Origin: CAVQBJ01 sp963710725 | GTDB taxonomy: Bacteria > Actinomycetota > Thermoleophilia > Solirubrobacterales > Solirubrobacteraceae | Assembly: GCA_963710725.1 (NCBI GenBank) | Contig: CAVQBJ010000008.1 | Coordinates: 1,550,001 to 1,614,000 of the forward strand | Length of the DNA stretch: 64,000 bases | Direction: 5' to 3' | Part shown: piece after piece, positions 1 through 9,300 of the stretch | Position numbering within the stretch: the first letter of the stretch is position 1 | Layout of the letters: the number at the start of each line of letters is the position of its first letter | Position numbers and translations under genes: made by a program | The notes under the pieces: generated by a model | The model's database searches: none | Told to the model about the DNA's origin: nothing | The model's input: only the letters and a program-made list of their open reading frames with translations

Positions 1-1
1 G

Positions 2-1111
2 TCCTTTACGTACCAGTGGCAGCGCTGCAACGCCTCGGGCGCGAACTGCCAGAGCGTCGCCGGCGCGACCGGCACGAGCTACCTGCTGAGCAAGGCCGAC
101 GAAGGCTCGGAGATGGTCGTCGTCGTGACGGCGACCAACGGCGCCGGCTCGGGCGTGGCGTCCTCCAAGCCGACCGCCGTCGTGGCCGGGCTGCCGCCGG
201 TCACCACGCACGCACCGGTGATCGGCGGCTCACCGATCCAGCAGGGCGTCGCCCTCAGCGAGAGCGCCGTCAGCTGGCAGACCACGTCCGACACGACCTA
301 CGCGACGGCGTGGGAGCGCTGCGACGTCAACGGAGCGAACTGCCAGGCCATCAGTGGCGCGACCGCGAATGAGTATGTGCCGACCGCGAGCGACGTCGGG
401 CACACCCTCGTCGTCGTCGTGACGGCCACCAACCCCGACGGGTCGGTGCCCTCCGCCTCGGCGGCGACATCGACCGTGCTGCCCGTGCCGCCGCGGTGGA
501 AGAACCTTCCGGTGCTGAGCACCGATTCGGGGCAGGTCGGGGATCTGCTCAGCATCCTCGCCGGCGTGTGGACCGGTCCGCCGGTGAGCACCGATACCAC
601 GCAGATGATGCGCTGCACGAACGCGTGCGTGGCCGACGGCGCCGCAAACGCCACCAGCTATACGATCGCCAGCGGCGACGTCGGGGCGATTCTGCGCGTG
701 CGCGAGACGGCGTCGAACCTCGGCGGCTCCACGATCGTGTGGTCGGCGCGCTACGTCGGGCCGGTCATGTCGGCCGCCTCGGGCGCCGCGGTCCTGGCCA
801 GCGGGCGAGTCGCGCTGCGCAACCCGCAGGGCGCCACACTCGCGCTGGCCCGGCTCGTCGCCGGCCCGGCCGTCGCCCAGGCCAGCCGCGTCGTCTTCGC
901 GCCGGCGGCGATGGGGCGGGTGCTCCACCTGCGCCGCGCGCCGAGCGTGCGCGGACGGCTCGTCGCCTGGGCCTGCTCGCTGGCGATCGGGCCGAGCGGG
1001 CCGCCGGCCTGCACCGCGAAGGTGGTGCTGCATCAGGCCGTGGCGACGGTGCGACTGCCCTTGTCGATGCAGGGCAAGGTGCGGATCGTCGTGGTGCGCC
1101 GCGGGCACTGA
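2..1111 (+). CDS. Ig-like repeat surface/secreted protein, 5' end missing
   Basis: The open frame enters from the left edge of the window and stops at 1111, so only the C-terminal part (about 369 residues) is seen. It contains at least three tandem units of about 90 residues. The pattern is a Trp (YQWQRC or AWERC), a Cys pair (C...GANCQ), a Gly-Ala-Thr segment, a Tyr, then V(V)VVTATN. This is the look of bacterial Ig-like beta-sandwich repeats in exported proteins of high-GC Gram-positives. After the repeats comes a 120-residue Ala/Arg-rich tail ending in RRGH with two Cys. No membrane anchor or sorting signal is visible at the C-terminus. The role is unknown; adhesion or envelope structure is inference. 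Confidence 0.75.
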   Translation, partial: SFTYQWQRCNASGANCQSVAGATGTSYLLSKADEGSEMVVVVTATNGAGSGVASSKPTAVVAGLPPVTTHAPVIGGSPIQQGVALSESAVSWQTTSDTTYATAWERCDVNGANCQAISGATANEYVPTASDVGHTLVVVVTATNPDGSVPSASAATSTVLPVPPRWKNLPVLSTDSGQVGDLLSILAGVWTGPPVSTDTTQMMRCTNACVADGAANATSYTIASGDVGAILRVRETASNLGGSTIVWSARYVGPVMSAASGAAVLASGRVALRNPQGATLALARLVAGPAVAQASRVVFAPAAMGRVLHLRRAPSVRGRLVAWACSLAIGPSGPPACTAKVVLHQAVATVRLPLSMQGKVRIVVVRRGH

Positions 1112-1216
1112 GCCGGCGGCGTCGTCCGATTCGCTGACGGCGACCGCGGGCGCCGACCGCGCTGACCGGCCTCGGCGGTAGCGTGTCGCCACGATGCAGC
1201 GCGCGGGGGCGATTCG

Positions 1217-1585
1217 GTGCTTGTCCTGACGATCGGCACCACGGTCGTCGGCTTCGCACTTGGCGCGTACGCGACGTACCGGCTCGCACCGCCTCTCGCG
1301 CGTATTCCAGGGTCGGTCACGATCGGGCTGATCGTCTGCGGACTCGTCGGCGCGGCCTGCGGACTGGCGGCGATGTACGGCTATCTCGCCATCTATGCGT
1401 TCGTGCACGAGCCGGCCATCAATGCCGGGCTGGCAAGCGCGACCGGCCAGTCCGTCTCCTCGTCGCCGGACGCCGACATCTTCGTGAACGCGGTCTACTC
1501 GATCGCGAGCGAGTCGGGCACGCTGCTCGCCCTCGCGGCCGTCGTGTTCCTGCTCGCCGCCCCGTACCGCCGGCCCGCTCGTTGA
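1217..1585 (+). CDS. small membrane protein, unknown function
   Basis: This encodes 122 residues from a GTG start. Three hydrophobic stretches are visible (about residues 1-20, 34-60 and 97-116), separated by a short polar loop containing acidic residues (SSSPDADIF), so it is probably an integral membrane protein. It stops one base before the ATG of the next gene at 1587, and the two are surely cotranscribed. I do not recognise the family. The GTG start was chosen because it begins directly with the first hydrophobic segment; no strong ribosome binding site is visible. Confidence 0.55.
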   Translation: MLVLTIGTTVVGFALGAYATYRLAPPLARIPGSVTIGLIVCGLVGAACGLAAMYGYLAIYAFVHEPAINAGLASATGQSVSSSPDADIFVNAVYSIASESGTLLALAAVVFLLAAPYRRPAR

Positions 1586-1586
1586 C

Positions 1587-1943
1587 ATGGGCTCCCTCGC
1601 CCTCGCGGTGATCATCACCCTGGCGGGCGCTGCAGCCGGCGCGATCGTGGCGTCGAGTATCGCTCGGCCCCTGACCGGCGACCGGCGTGAGCGGATCGCG
1701 CGAGGGGCCGTCACGATCCTCGGAGGTGCGGCCGGCGCGCAGATCGCCGCACAGACCTACAACGTCCTGCATCAACTGCAGATCGCCAACCAGCCCGTGT
1801 TCCACCTCGTGCGAAGGAGTGCTGACGCCCTCGCGCTCGTCGCTGCCTTCCGTGGGATCCTGCTCTACGGTGGCGCGCTCATCGCGCTCGCCGCGATCGT
1901 CGGGCTGATCGGGGCCCGACGCGCGAGCGACGCGGCCACCTGA
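1587..1943 (+). CDS. small membrane protein, unknown function
   Basis: This encodes 118 residues from an ATG one base after the stop of the upstream membrane gene. A Gly/Ala-rich first membrane segment (about residues 4-26) is followed by a basic loop (GDRRERIARG), a second Gly/Ala segment (40-58), an amphipathic middle and a third hydrophobic segment (about 84-110). Both genes have similar size and topology and may form a small heteromeric membrane complex; that is inference. Its 3' end overlaps the antisense end of a decayed hydrolase frame. The family was not recognised. Confidence 0.5.
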   Translation: MGSLALAVIITLAGAAAGAIVASSIARPLTGDRRERIARGAVTILGGAAGAQIAAQTYNVLHQLQIANQPVFHLVRRSADALALVAAFRGILLYGGALIALAAIVGLIGARRASDAAT

Positions 1944-2161
1944 GGGCCGGGCCCTCGGTCCATCAGGAGGTGGCGGCTGAGGAAGTCGATCTGATCCGCG
2001 AGCAACGCTTCGTGCTGCTCGCCGTCGTAGACGTCGAAGTGGTCGACGCCCGGGTAGGTCCGTAGCTCGCCGAGCGGCTCAGGGGCCGACACGTGCGCCG
2101 CCTGGCTGTACGCCCCCGTGTCCTCGGGGTCGATCACCCCGATCGGTGAATTGCAGCTCAT
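1865..2161 (-). pseudogene. C-terminal remnant of an alpha/beta hydrolase
   Basis: The reverse-strand frame encodes about 60 residues resembling the end of an alpha/beta-hydrolase: ELRTYPGVDHFDVYDGE followed by a DQIDFLSRHLL helix. The His in VDHFDVY sits where the catalytic His of this family is found. An in-frame stop lies three codons upstream of the first ATG (2168-2170), so the core fold with the nucleophile is gone. Past the RHLL segment, where such proteins normally end, the frame runs on into the antisense of the neighbouring membrane gene. I read it as a relic of a lost gene, not an expressed protein. Confidence 0.5.
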
Positions 2162-2270
2162 GTCGTGTCATGGGGCCATAACGGCCACATTCGAGCGAAC
2201 GTGAGACCAACGCGCCCGAGACGGGCGCTCAGCGCGTCGCCCTCAATGCCGCGAGCGGTACTGTGGCGTC

Positions 2271-2633
2271 GTGGAGAGCGATCGCTCGACGGGTCAGACG
2301 GGCGCCCAAGGCTTGGAATCCGCCGACTCCCTCGGGTACCACCGCAGTGTCGGAGTCACGGGCAGCGTCGCGGTGGTCGGGAGCGCCGGGGTGGGCGGAA
2401 GCGGTGGCGTGGTCGGGAGCGCTGGGGTTCTCGGCAGCGCAGGAATCGTCGGCAGCGCTGGGGTATTCGCGAGTGCGGCCGTGCTGGGGAGCGCCGGGAT
2501 CGTTGGCGGATTGGGCAACGTCCGGTGCCTGGGCTGCCTGGGATGCCTCGGCTGCGTCGATTGCGTGGCGTGCGTCGGGTGCATCGGCTGCGTCGGCCTG
2601 CGCGGTGCGTTCGGCGAAGTCGGCCGGCGTTAG
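2271..2633 (+). CDS. Gly-rich hexapeptide / Cys-X-X repeat protein
   Basis: This encodes 120 residues from a GTG start. After about 28 ordinary residues comes a run of roughly eight hexapeptides of the type GSAG(V/I)(V/L/F), covering about residues 30-78. It switches to eight consecutive tripeptides beginning with Cys (CLG, CVD, CVA, CVG, CIG; about 84-107) and ends GLRGAFGEVGRR. The six-residue period with buried aliphatics suggests a beta-helix or solenoid. The regular Cys ladder could bind metal or stack as disulfides. I recall similar Cys-X-X-Cys ladder proteins ending in a GLR.A.G motif in actinobacteria, but no function is known to me. No clear ribosome binding site is visible, so the start is uncertain. 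Confidence 0.5.
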   Translation: MESDRSTGQTGAQGLESADSLGYHRSVGVTGSVAVVGSAGVGGSGGVVGSAGVLGSAGIVGSAGVFASAAVLGSAGIVGGLGNVRCLGCLGCLGCVDCVACVGCIGCVGLRGAFGEVGRR

Positions 2634-2716
2634 GGCCGGCCGACCTCGCGCCTCGCTGGGTGCTGGCTGCAGGCTGCTGGGTAGGCTGCGGCGGAAGCCA
2701 GGGACGCAGCCACGCC

Positions 2717-3277
2717 TCACGCATCGGCCGCGCTTGACGCGACGCGCGCCTGCGCTACGGCGATCCGCGCGAACCTCGGATCGTCGGCGTCCAGGAACTC
2801 CGCCAGCGTGCTCCGCAGCTCGGCGACGTCGAGGGTGCCGGCCGCCAGCATCGCCTCGACGTCGGCCCAATCGCGGGTGCGGTCGAACATCACCTTGAAG
2901 GCGGCCAGCTCGGTCGGACCGAGGACCGGGATCTGCGTGCCGGCAAAGGGCACCCGGCGCCGGTGGCGCGCCGCGGCAGCGTGCAGCGGGACGTAATCGA
3001 AGAACAGGTCGATCGGAACGTCGTCCCACCAGAGGCGAATCTGGCCGTCGCGGGCGATCGCCGCGGCGACCTCGGGCGGCTGTGCGACGCCGGGCGGCAG
3101 GGCGCGCAGGACGCGCTCGGGGTGCTCGGCCGGAGCGAAGACATTGACGTCGATGTCGCGGGTGCCGCGGGGTTCGAGCGTCCAGTACGCAAGGGCGATG
3201 GCACCCCCAAACGCGTGAGCGATGCGCCGCTGCGCGAGCGCTCGGTGCAGAACCACGATGCGCTCGGCGAGCGTCAT
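2717..3277 (-). CDS. nucleotidyltransferase toxin (AbiEii/MenT-like)
   Basis: This encodes 186 residues. The N-terminal half carries the nucleotidyltransferase signature of the AbiEii/MenT type: a Gly-Gly (AFGGAIALAYW, about residues 22-32), then R-G-T-R-D-I-D-V with the DxD metal ligands near residues 40-43. A third conserved block, VPIDLFFDY, lies near residue 90, and LAAFKVMFDRTRDWADVEAML near residue 130 is also typical of the family. Known members transfer nucleotides to tRNA or other substrates and block growth. It starts 9 bases after the XRE-type gene at 3287-3631 on the same strand, the usual antitoxin-toxin order. The target is unknown. Confidence 0.75.
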   Translation of the reverse strand: MTLAERIVVLHRALAQRRIAHAFGGAIALAYWTLEPRGTRDIDVNVFAPAEHPERVLRALPPGVAQPPEVAAAIARDGQIRLWWDDVPIDLFFDYVPLHAAAARHRRRVPFAGTQIPVLGPTELAAFKVMFDRTRDWADVEAMLAAGTLDVAELRSTLAEFLDADDPRFARIAVAQARVASSAADA

Positions 3278-3286
3278 CGCAGCGAC

Positions 3287-3631
3287 TCAGGCGCGGTGCG
3301 GCGCGAGCCTCGGGAAGCGAAGCGTCGTGGGTCGGCGAGCCGGCAGCGCCTCGGCGAGCCCCAGCACGTCCGCGAGGGCCGAGCCGGCCTTCAGGAGCTG
3401 TGCGCGCGACGGCCGACGCGGCGTCGAAGTGCCGCGAGCGCCCGAGGGCTCGATCACGAGGCGCGCGTCCATCGCCGCCAGGAGACGCTCGAACGTCCCG
3501 AGCGAGGGCTCCTTGGCGCCCGTCTCATACGCCGAGATCGTCGCCTGAGAGGTGCCGGTGAGCCGGGCCAGATCGGCCTGGGTGATGCCGAGCTCGGTGC
3601 GGGTTCGGCGGAGAGTCACCGCTACGTCCAC
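3287..3631 (-). CDS. XRE-family antitoxin/repressor
   Basis: This encodes 114 residues from a GTG start. Residues 7-60 form a Cro/XRE helix-turn-helix: LRRTRTELGITQADLARLTGTSQ, then ISAYETGAKEPSLGTFERLL. A short basic, Pro-rich C-terminus follows and may neutralise the partner. It is the promoter-proximal gene of a two-gene operon with the nucleotidyltransferase at 2717-3277. A 16-bp palindrome lies just upstream and overlaps a -10-like box, which fits autorepression as in other type II/IV antitoxins. Pairing with the toxin is inferred from order, spacing and family. Confidence 0.75.
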   Translation of the reverse strand: MDVAVTLRRTRTELGITQADLARLTGTSQATISAYETGAKEPSLGTFERLLAAMDARLVIEPSGARGTSTPRRPSRAQLLKAGSALADVLGLAEALPARRPTTLRFPRLAPHRA

Positions 3632-3637
3632 GGACTC

Positions 3638-3656
3638 AGTATATCCGATGGGATAT
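3638..3656 (-). promoter_or_regulatory. toxin-antitoxin promoter with palindromic operator
   Basis: On the reverse strand TATACT (3638-3643) looks like a -10 box only about 7 bases from the GTG start at 3631, so the transcript is probably leaderless or nearly so. It overlaps a perfect inverted repeat, ATATCC-GATG-GGATAT (3641-3656). A repressor bound there would block RNA polymerase, as expected for the XRE protein encoded immediately downstream. Confidence 0.5.
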
Positions 3657-3683
3657 CGGCGAGGTGGGGTGCGACGCGCCTGC

Positions 3684-4778
3684 TCAGCCGGCGGGGCCCG
3701 GCAGGGTGACAGTCACGGACGGCGCGCCGGGAGTACTGGCGGCGACGGTCAGGCGCGATGCCGCCAGGGCGCTCTTGCCGAGGGTGAACGTCATCTGTGC
3801 GATGCCGCGGCGCGGCTTGACGCGCTCGCCGGCGAACGCGACGAGCTTGCGGCCACGGTAGGCGCCGTATTTGATCGTGACCGGTCCACGAAGGGTCGCA
3901 GGAACACGGACGGTCAGCGTCAGCTGCGACTTGTGCAGGCGGTGGGTGATCGTCAGTTTCGGTGGCGACGGCTTGCTGTGGCCGGGCGGGCTCGTCGGCG
4001 GCGTGCCAGGCGTCGTCGTCGTCGTTTGCGTCGTGGAGGTCGTCATCGTCGTGGCGGTCGAGGCCGGCGCGACGATCGCCACCGTGCCGAGGGTCGCCGC
4101 CGACGCGGTGCAGGCGATCGTCACAGGGGAGGCGAGGCTGCCGAGGCTCGACGACGTCCCGGTGAGCGTCGCGACGGTGCCCTGGCCGGTCAGCGTGGTC
4201 ACGTTCGCTGCTGTCGTTGAGAAGCCGGGCGTCGTGTCGAGCGACACGACGACGCTCGTTCCCGGCGTCCCGGTCACGGTTCCGAGCGGGAGGTTGAACG
4301 TGCCGGTGGCCGGGACCGGGATCGTGAGCGGCTGCCCACTAGGAAGGCTACTGAGCGAGATCGGGAGAGCGCCGGCCGGCAGGTTGACCGTCGCCGTCGA
4401 GGAACCGGACGCGTCGAGGGGGAAGCTGCTCAGCGAGCCCGTCGCGCTCGCCGAGCCGAGCGCGAGGGTCAGGGTCGACGGAATGAGCGCGGGCGCGGTG
4501 GTGAACGTCACGCTCGCGTTCGTGAGCGTCAGGGCGTCGCCGGGGTTCACGGTCTGCGGCAGCGTCCCGGTCACCGTCGCGGTCAGGGGATCGGGGAGCC
4601 GCACGGTGATCTGGAAGGACTCGATCTCGGCCTCGGCCGCGCACGAAAACGTGGCGTTCACCGTCACCGACTGCGTGCCCGAGGGCGTCGCCCCAGACGT
4701 CGCGGGGAGGGCGGCGATCAGGGCCGCCGCAACGATTGCGGGCGTCAGTGCCGCCAGGACCCTCTTGCGCTCAGGCAT
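3684..4778 (-). CDS. secreted beta-rich protein with Thr-rich linker
   Basis: This encodes 364 residues. A signal peptide is clear: MPERKRV, a hydrophobic stretch, then ATSGA near residue 30. A first domain (about 35-230) is built of Thr/Ser/Val-rich beta strands around two Cys (FSCAAEAEIESF and IACTAS), reminiscent of DUF6801-type extracellular domains. A Thr/Pro linker (about 240-270) leads to a C-terminal beta domain (KLTITHRLHKSQLTLTVRV...) that resembles the closing domains of other exported proteins in this window. There is no membrane anchor. The function is not recognised. The gene is monocistronic, followed by the toxin-antitoxin promoter. Confidence 0.65.
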   Translation of the reverse strand: MPERKRVLAALTPAIVAAALIAALPATSGATPSGTQSVTVNATFSCAAEAEIESFQITVRLPDPLTATVTGTLPQTVNPGDALTLTNASVTFTTAPALIPSTLTLALGSASATGSLSSFPLDASGSSTATVNLPAGALPISLSSLPSGQPLTIPVPATGTFNLPLGTVTGTPGTSVVVSLDTTPGFSTTAANVTTLTGQGTVATLTGTSSSLGSLASPVTIACTASAATLGTVAIVAPASTATTMTTSTTQTTTTTPGTPPTSPPGHSKPSPPKLTITHRLHKSQLTLTVRVPATLRGPVTIKYGAYRGRKLVAFAGERVKPRRGIAQMTFTLGKSALAASRLTVAASTPGAPSVTVTLPGPAG

Positions 4779-4954
4779 CTCGTTCCTCCGGTATCGAGAT
4801 CAGCGTGCCGCGTCGGCCGTCGGAGGATACGACTCACCCGTCGTCTCCTCCGCACACACGCGTACCCCTTGCAGGGTCAGGTTACGGTAATACGCTTGGC
4901 CCGTGGGCACAAGTTCGCCGCGATTAGCATGTGCAGCGGCACACGCCCACTCGA

Positions 4955-4998
4955 TGGGCAGCCCCGGGCTCGAACCGGGGACCTCCTGCTTGCAAGGC
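4955..4998 (-). repeat. tRNA-Val 3'-end relic (att-like copy A)
   Basis: On the reverse strand these 44 bases match the 3' half (anticodon loop, variable loop, T arm, acceptor strand, discriminator) of the intact tRNA-Val at 30601-30674. They match at 41 of 44 positions. The 5' half is absent, and the loop reads CTTGCAA instead of CTTACAA. A truncated 3' tRNA copy downstream of a tRNA gene is the classic scar of site-specific integration. It sits in the 390-bp gap 4779-5169, which holds nothing else I can identify. Confidence 0.7.
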
Positions 4999-5169
4999 GG
5001 CTGGACGGCGTAGCATCGGCGCATTATGGGTTCGGCGGCGAGATGACATCAGCGGGACTGCCCTTCCGAGCGGACGTCGTCGCTCGGCGGAGGGGCGCAT
5101 TCTGGGCGCCGGCCGCGAGATCTCGTCGACGCTGAGGCCAGGATCCACCCCGCGAAACGATGAGGCCAC

Positions 5170-6060
5170 ATGCGAGAGCACGACGATACGCCGCAGCCAT
5201 CACCAGTACAGAGTGCGGGGGCGAGCACACCAGGCCCTGCGGGAAGCGAGACCTCACGCGAGCAGCAGAAGCAGGGGCCGAGCGGCGCGAAGCTCGCCAG
5301 CACCACGTTCGAGCGGGAGCTGCGAAAGCTACAGCGCGAGCTCGTGATCATGCAAGAGTTCGTCAAGGCGAAGGGACTGAAGGTCGCCGTGATCTTCGAG
5401 GGACGCGACGCCGCTGGCAAGGGCGGTGTGATCAAGCGGATCGCCGAGCGCACGAACCCCCGTGTCTGCCGCGTGGTTGCGCTCCCGGCACCGACGGAGC
5501 GCGAGAGGACGCAGTGGTACTTCCAGCGCTATGTAGCGCACCTTCCGGCGGCTGGCGAGATCGTCCTGTTCGACCGCTCCTGGTACAACCGAGCGGGCGT
5601 CGAGCGAGTGATGGGGTTCTGCACCGACCATCAGTATGAGGAATTCATGCGCTCGTGTCCCGAGTTCGAGCACATGCTCGTACGCTCGGACATCAAGCTC
5701 ATCAAGTACTGGTTCTCGGTTTCCGACGACGAGCAGGAGCGCCGGTTCCAGGCTCGCGTACACGACCCGATGCGCCGTTGGAAGCTGAGTCCGATGGACC
5801 TGCAATCACGCGCACGCTGGGTCGAGTACTCGCGGGCCAAGGATGAGATGTTCCGCTACACCGACACCAGGCACGCCCCCTGGTACGTCGTAGAGGCCGA
5901 CGACAAGCGGCGGGCGCGCCTGAACTGCATCGCGCACCTGTTGTCCATGGTGGAGTACGAGGACCTCACGCCTGAGCCGATCGAGCTGCCGGTACGCGGG
6001 CACGACGACTACATTCGCCCTCCACTGGACGAGCAGACGTTCGTTCCGCGCGTGTACTGA
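5170..6060 (+). CDS. ppk2: polyphosphate kinase 2 (PPK2)
   Basis: This encodes 296 residues. PPK2 enzymes use polyphosphate to phosphorylate nucleotides in the cytoplasm. Motifs are intact: Walker A FEGRDAAGKGG (about residues 79-89), the following KRI..RTNPRV block, Walker B LFDRSWYNRAGVERVMGF (about 136-153), and the lid/C-terminal RW..SPMD and KDEMF segments. The first 50 residues are a Ser/Pro/Gly-rich extension (QSAGASTPGPAGSE) that is probably disordered. The length matches single-domain PPK2. It stands alone between tRNA relics A and B, so it may have arrived with an integrated element. The preferred nucleotide cannot be told from sequence. Confidence 0.93.
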   Translation: MREHDDTPQPSPVQSAGASTPGPAGSETSREQQKQGPSGAKLASTTFERELRKLQRELVIMQEFVKAKGLKVAVIFEGRDAAGKGGVIKRIAERTNPRVCRVVALPAPTERERTQWYFQRYVAHLPAAGEIVLFDRSWYNRAGVERVMGFCTDHQYEEFMRSCPEFEHMLVRSDIKLIKYWFSVSDDEQERRFQARVHDPMRRWKLSPMDLQSRARWVEYSRAKDEMFRYTDTRHAPWYVVEADDKRRARLNCIAHLLSMVEYEDLTPEPIELPVRGHDDYIRPPLDEQTFVPRVY

Positions 6061-6094
6061 AATGCCACCGGGCGGGGAGCCGACGGGCTGGCGC

Positions 6095-6310
6095 TCAGGG
6101 CAGCACGCCTGAGCCGCCGGCGAATCCGGCGCCGTCGGCGTTCCCGCTCACGTTGCCGCCGCGAGTGAGCTCCTCGACGGAGCCGAGAACGGTGAGCGTG
6201 GGCCGCCGGTACCCAGCGCGTGGCCGTGCGGCCTGCTCGCGAATGTCCTCGGTCGACGCGAGTTGGGTGGCATGGGGCGTGCTCGTGCTTCTGTCTTGCT
6301 CGCGTGGCAT
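6095..6310 (-). CDS. lasso-peptide-like RiPP precursor, orphan
   Basis: This encodes 71 residues. The leader ends with YRRPTLTVLGSVEELTR, matching the actinobacterial lasso-leader pattern Y-x-x-P-x-L-x-x-x-G-x-x-x-x-L-T with Thr at position -2. The predicted core begins GGNVSGNAD, so Gly1 could close a ring on Asp9 (or Gly2 on the same Asp with an eight-residue ring). A Gly/Ala-rich tail ending in GVLP follows. The ATG lies 2 bases after the stop of the protease gene, and its ribosome binding site GGAGGGG (6317-6323) lies within the protease's last codons, so translation is coupled. No lasso cyclase, leader-binding protein or leader protease is in the window. It could instead be a secreted or regulatory peptide using a similar leader. 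Confidence 0.6.
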   Translation of the reverse strand: MPREQDRSTSTPHATQLASTEDIREQAARPRAGYRRPTLTVLGSVEELTRGGNVSGNADGAGFAGGSGVLP

Positions 6311-6312
6311 GG

Positions 6313-9300
6313 CTAGCCCCTCCGGGTGCTGGTCTTGCGAGCTGGGTGGTCGCGCCGCGCCGGCGAGCGCTTCTTCTTCGTCGCTCGCGGCGTGCCCTTC
6401 GTGTGGCGCGCGGCCTTGGAGTGCTTCTTGCGCTTCTTCGCGGGCTTCGCCTTGGGCTTCGGGGTGGTGTGCTTGGTGGTGGTCGCGGTCACCGTCGCGC
6501 TGGTGGCTGCGGCGACCGGAGAGGAGAGCGCGACCTGCGTCGGTGTGATTACGCCGCTGACCGCAGCCGGCGCCGCTGGCGCGCCGGGCGGGGTGGAGGT
6601 GCTCGTGGTGCTCGTCGTTGTGGTGACGCTCGCGGCGGGCTGGTAGGGCTGCAGGTCATCCTCGACGTTGTAGGCGAACGAGAATGGGCCGTCGTGGTAG
6701 ACGTTGAACGCGATCGCGACGTTGACCGACTGCCCCGGAACCAGGCCCACCGCGCTGCCCGAGCCCGTCTGCAGCGGCAATGTGACCGACAGCGTGGAGT
6801 TCAATCCGCTGCCCGGCTGGTTCAGCGTGGTCTGCGCGACCGCGAGCGAGGACGTGCCCGCACCGTTCTCCACCGTCGCCGCGGGCTCGCCAGCGTCCGC
6901 CAGCAGCGCCGCGTCCCCGGGCGCGGTCGGATCCCCGAACACCGGGTCAGACTGCTCGCCATAGGTCGACAGGCCCGTGATGCGGATCTGCAGCCGCGTG
7001 ATCGTCACCGGCGACGGCCCGTTGGGGTTTGACACGTTGGTGATCGTGCGCCTGATCAACAGCGTCCCGGGATTGCTCGCGCTCACCGGCTGCCCGTTGG
7101 TCGGGGGCGTGTACACCATGTTCGGGGCCACGCCCGCCTTGACCGTCGGGTCCAGCAGATAGGACTGGGCGATCGCGTTCACCTGACTCGGCGAACCGCT
7201 GTTCGAGGGCGAGGGAGACCCGAGCACCGTGTTCTGCCCGTACGCGGCGGTTGCGGCATCCGGGGCCACGAGCACGAAGTCGGCCAGATTGTCTCCGGTG
7301 TCCACCGGCGCGCCGGCGCTGTAGCGCCGCACGAATGCGATCTCACTGGTATCCCCGGTCGGATAGACAGGCTGGATCAGGCCCGTTCCCAGCGCATAGT
7401 CCGTGCCGGCGTACCCCACCTGGTCGCTGATCGCACCCCCGGGGGCCTGGAGCTGCACACCATCCAGCCCACCACTGCCGTCGGGCAGCGCGAGGTACTG
7501 ATCGGGCGTACTCACAGCTGCCAGCGAGTACGCCGGGTTCTGCGCCAGCAGGAAGTGCGCGCCGGCTGCCAACGTCACATCATCCGCCAGGAAGTCGTCA
7601 CCCGTTCCCCCCGACGCCGTCTCCCAACGGAGCTCCCACCCGTCCAGGCTCACCGGTGCGCCGCTGGCGTTATACAGGTCCACATATGAGTCATCCGGTT
7701 GACTGGGCGGGCCGGTCAACCGGACCTCGGAGACGATCAACGCGCCCGGTTTGACGAGCGGGACGACCGTCTCGACCTGGGACCCGCATGGGCTCGTCGA
7801 CGCGTCGTTGAGCGCGTCGCCGCTGTAGACCGCCTGCCAGTAATAGGTGCCGGGCGTGCTCAGCGTTCGGGGCGGGGAGGCCGGCAAGGAGCCGGCAGCG
7901 GTGATCGCCTGCGCGGTCCCGGCGCTCACCAGATCGCTGCAGGCCTCATCGGAATAGACGTTGTAGGTGACCGTCCCGGTCGCCGAGCCGGCGTTCGGGC
8001 CCGACAGCAAACCCTGATCGCTGACGGGCGTTCCCGCCGCCACCGAGATATCGGCCCCCGACTGGCCGGCGCCCGACAGCGAGCCACACAACGCCGAGGG
8101 CTCGATCACCGGCTGCGGCGGGCTTGGCAGGCTCGTGCTGACCACCGTCGGCCCACTGCCCGCCGGCACCTCAGCCACGAGGTGTCCGGAGGTGTCCGCG
8201 AAGAACAGATCGCCGGCCGCGTCCACCGCCACGCCGTACGATTGCTTCAGCCCGCTGATCGGCAGCGTCACCTGCCCGCCACCGGCCGGCAGCTCCACCG
8301 GCTTGAAGTCTGCAGCGCCGCCGGTGGTGGCGAAGACGTCTCCTGTGGCGTCGACCGCCAGGGCAAACGGGCCGCCGTTCGCGGCGCTGAACGGCAATGT
8401 CCTCTGCGTACCCCCGACCGGGAGCTCAACCACGTCATGGGGGGTGCCCGCGTCGCCCACGAACACGTCCCCGCGCGCATCGACGGCCACGGCTTGGGGC
8501 TCGCTCAGTCCCGTGAAGGGCAGCGTCACCTGTGTGCCACCTGCCGGCAGCTCAACCACATCGCCCTTGTCCGTGTCGGCGACGAACACGTCCCCCGCCG
8601 CGTCGACGGCCACGCTCTCCGGGTCGCTCAGCCCGGTGAAGGGCAACGTCACCTGCGCACCTCCGACCGGAAGCTCAACCACATCATCGTTGCCCGCGTC
8701 GGCGACGAACACGTCCCCATGCGCATCGACCGCCACGGCGTAGGGCTCGCTCAGCCCGGTGAACGGCAACGTCACCTGCCCACCACCGGCCAAGCGCTCA
8801 ACTACAACCTTGCCGCCGGCGACGAACACGTCCCCAGCCGCATCAACCGCCACGCCCTCCGGCTCGCTCACCCCGGTGAACGGCAGTATCTCCGCGCCGG
8901 AGGCCGTGGGGGCGGTCCCAGTGGGCGCCGTGCCGCAGTAGTCGCCGTTGGTGACCGTGGCCGTGACCGGGCCGACGGGCGCGGAGGTCGCGGTGTTCGG
9001 CGAGCCGAACCCGGCCGCGGCGGCCTGAACCTGGCACTCCAGCTCGCTGCCCACATCGGTGCCCTGCGGCGTGTACGTCTGCCCGTGCGCCCCGCTGATC
9101 ACGGTGGCGCCCCCCGCGCCGACCGTCTCCCACGAATAGGTGTCGTCGGTCGGCACCGACCACGTCCCCGGATCACAGCTCAGCTGGCTGCCGACCGCCG
9201 GATCGCCGCTCACCGACGGTGGCGCATAGTCGACCGGCTCCTCGTAGGGCAGCAGGAACGACGCGTAGCTCGCGACGGAAGCGTCGATCGAGATCGTGCA

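Noticed and set aside
230..1714. 494-codon frame on the minus strand
   Set aside because: Antisense of the Ig-repeat gene and the membrane gene; no domain character.
4955..4998. tRNA-Ala because the loop reads TGC
   Set aside because: Only a 3' half is present and the anticodon stem is mismatched; it is better explained as a mutated tRNA-Val scar.
8150..8900. CRISPR-like array
   Set aside because: The repeats are about 120 bp, in frame and encode propeller blades; no short spacer structure or cas genes.
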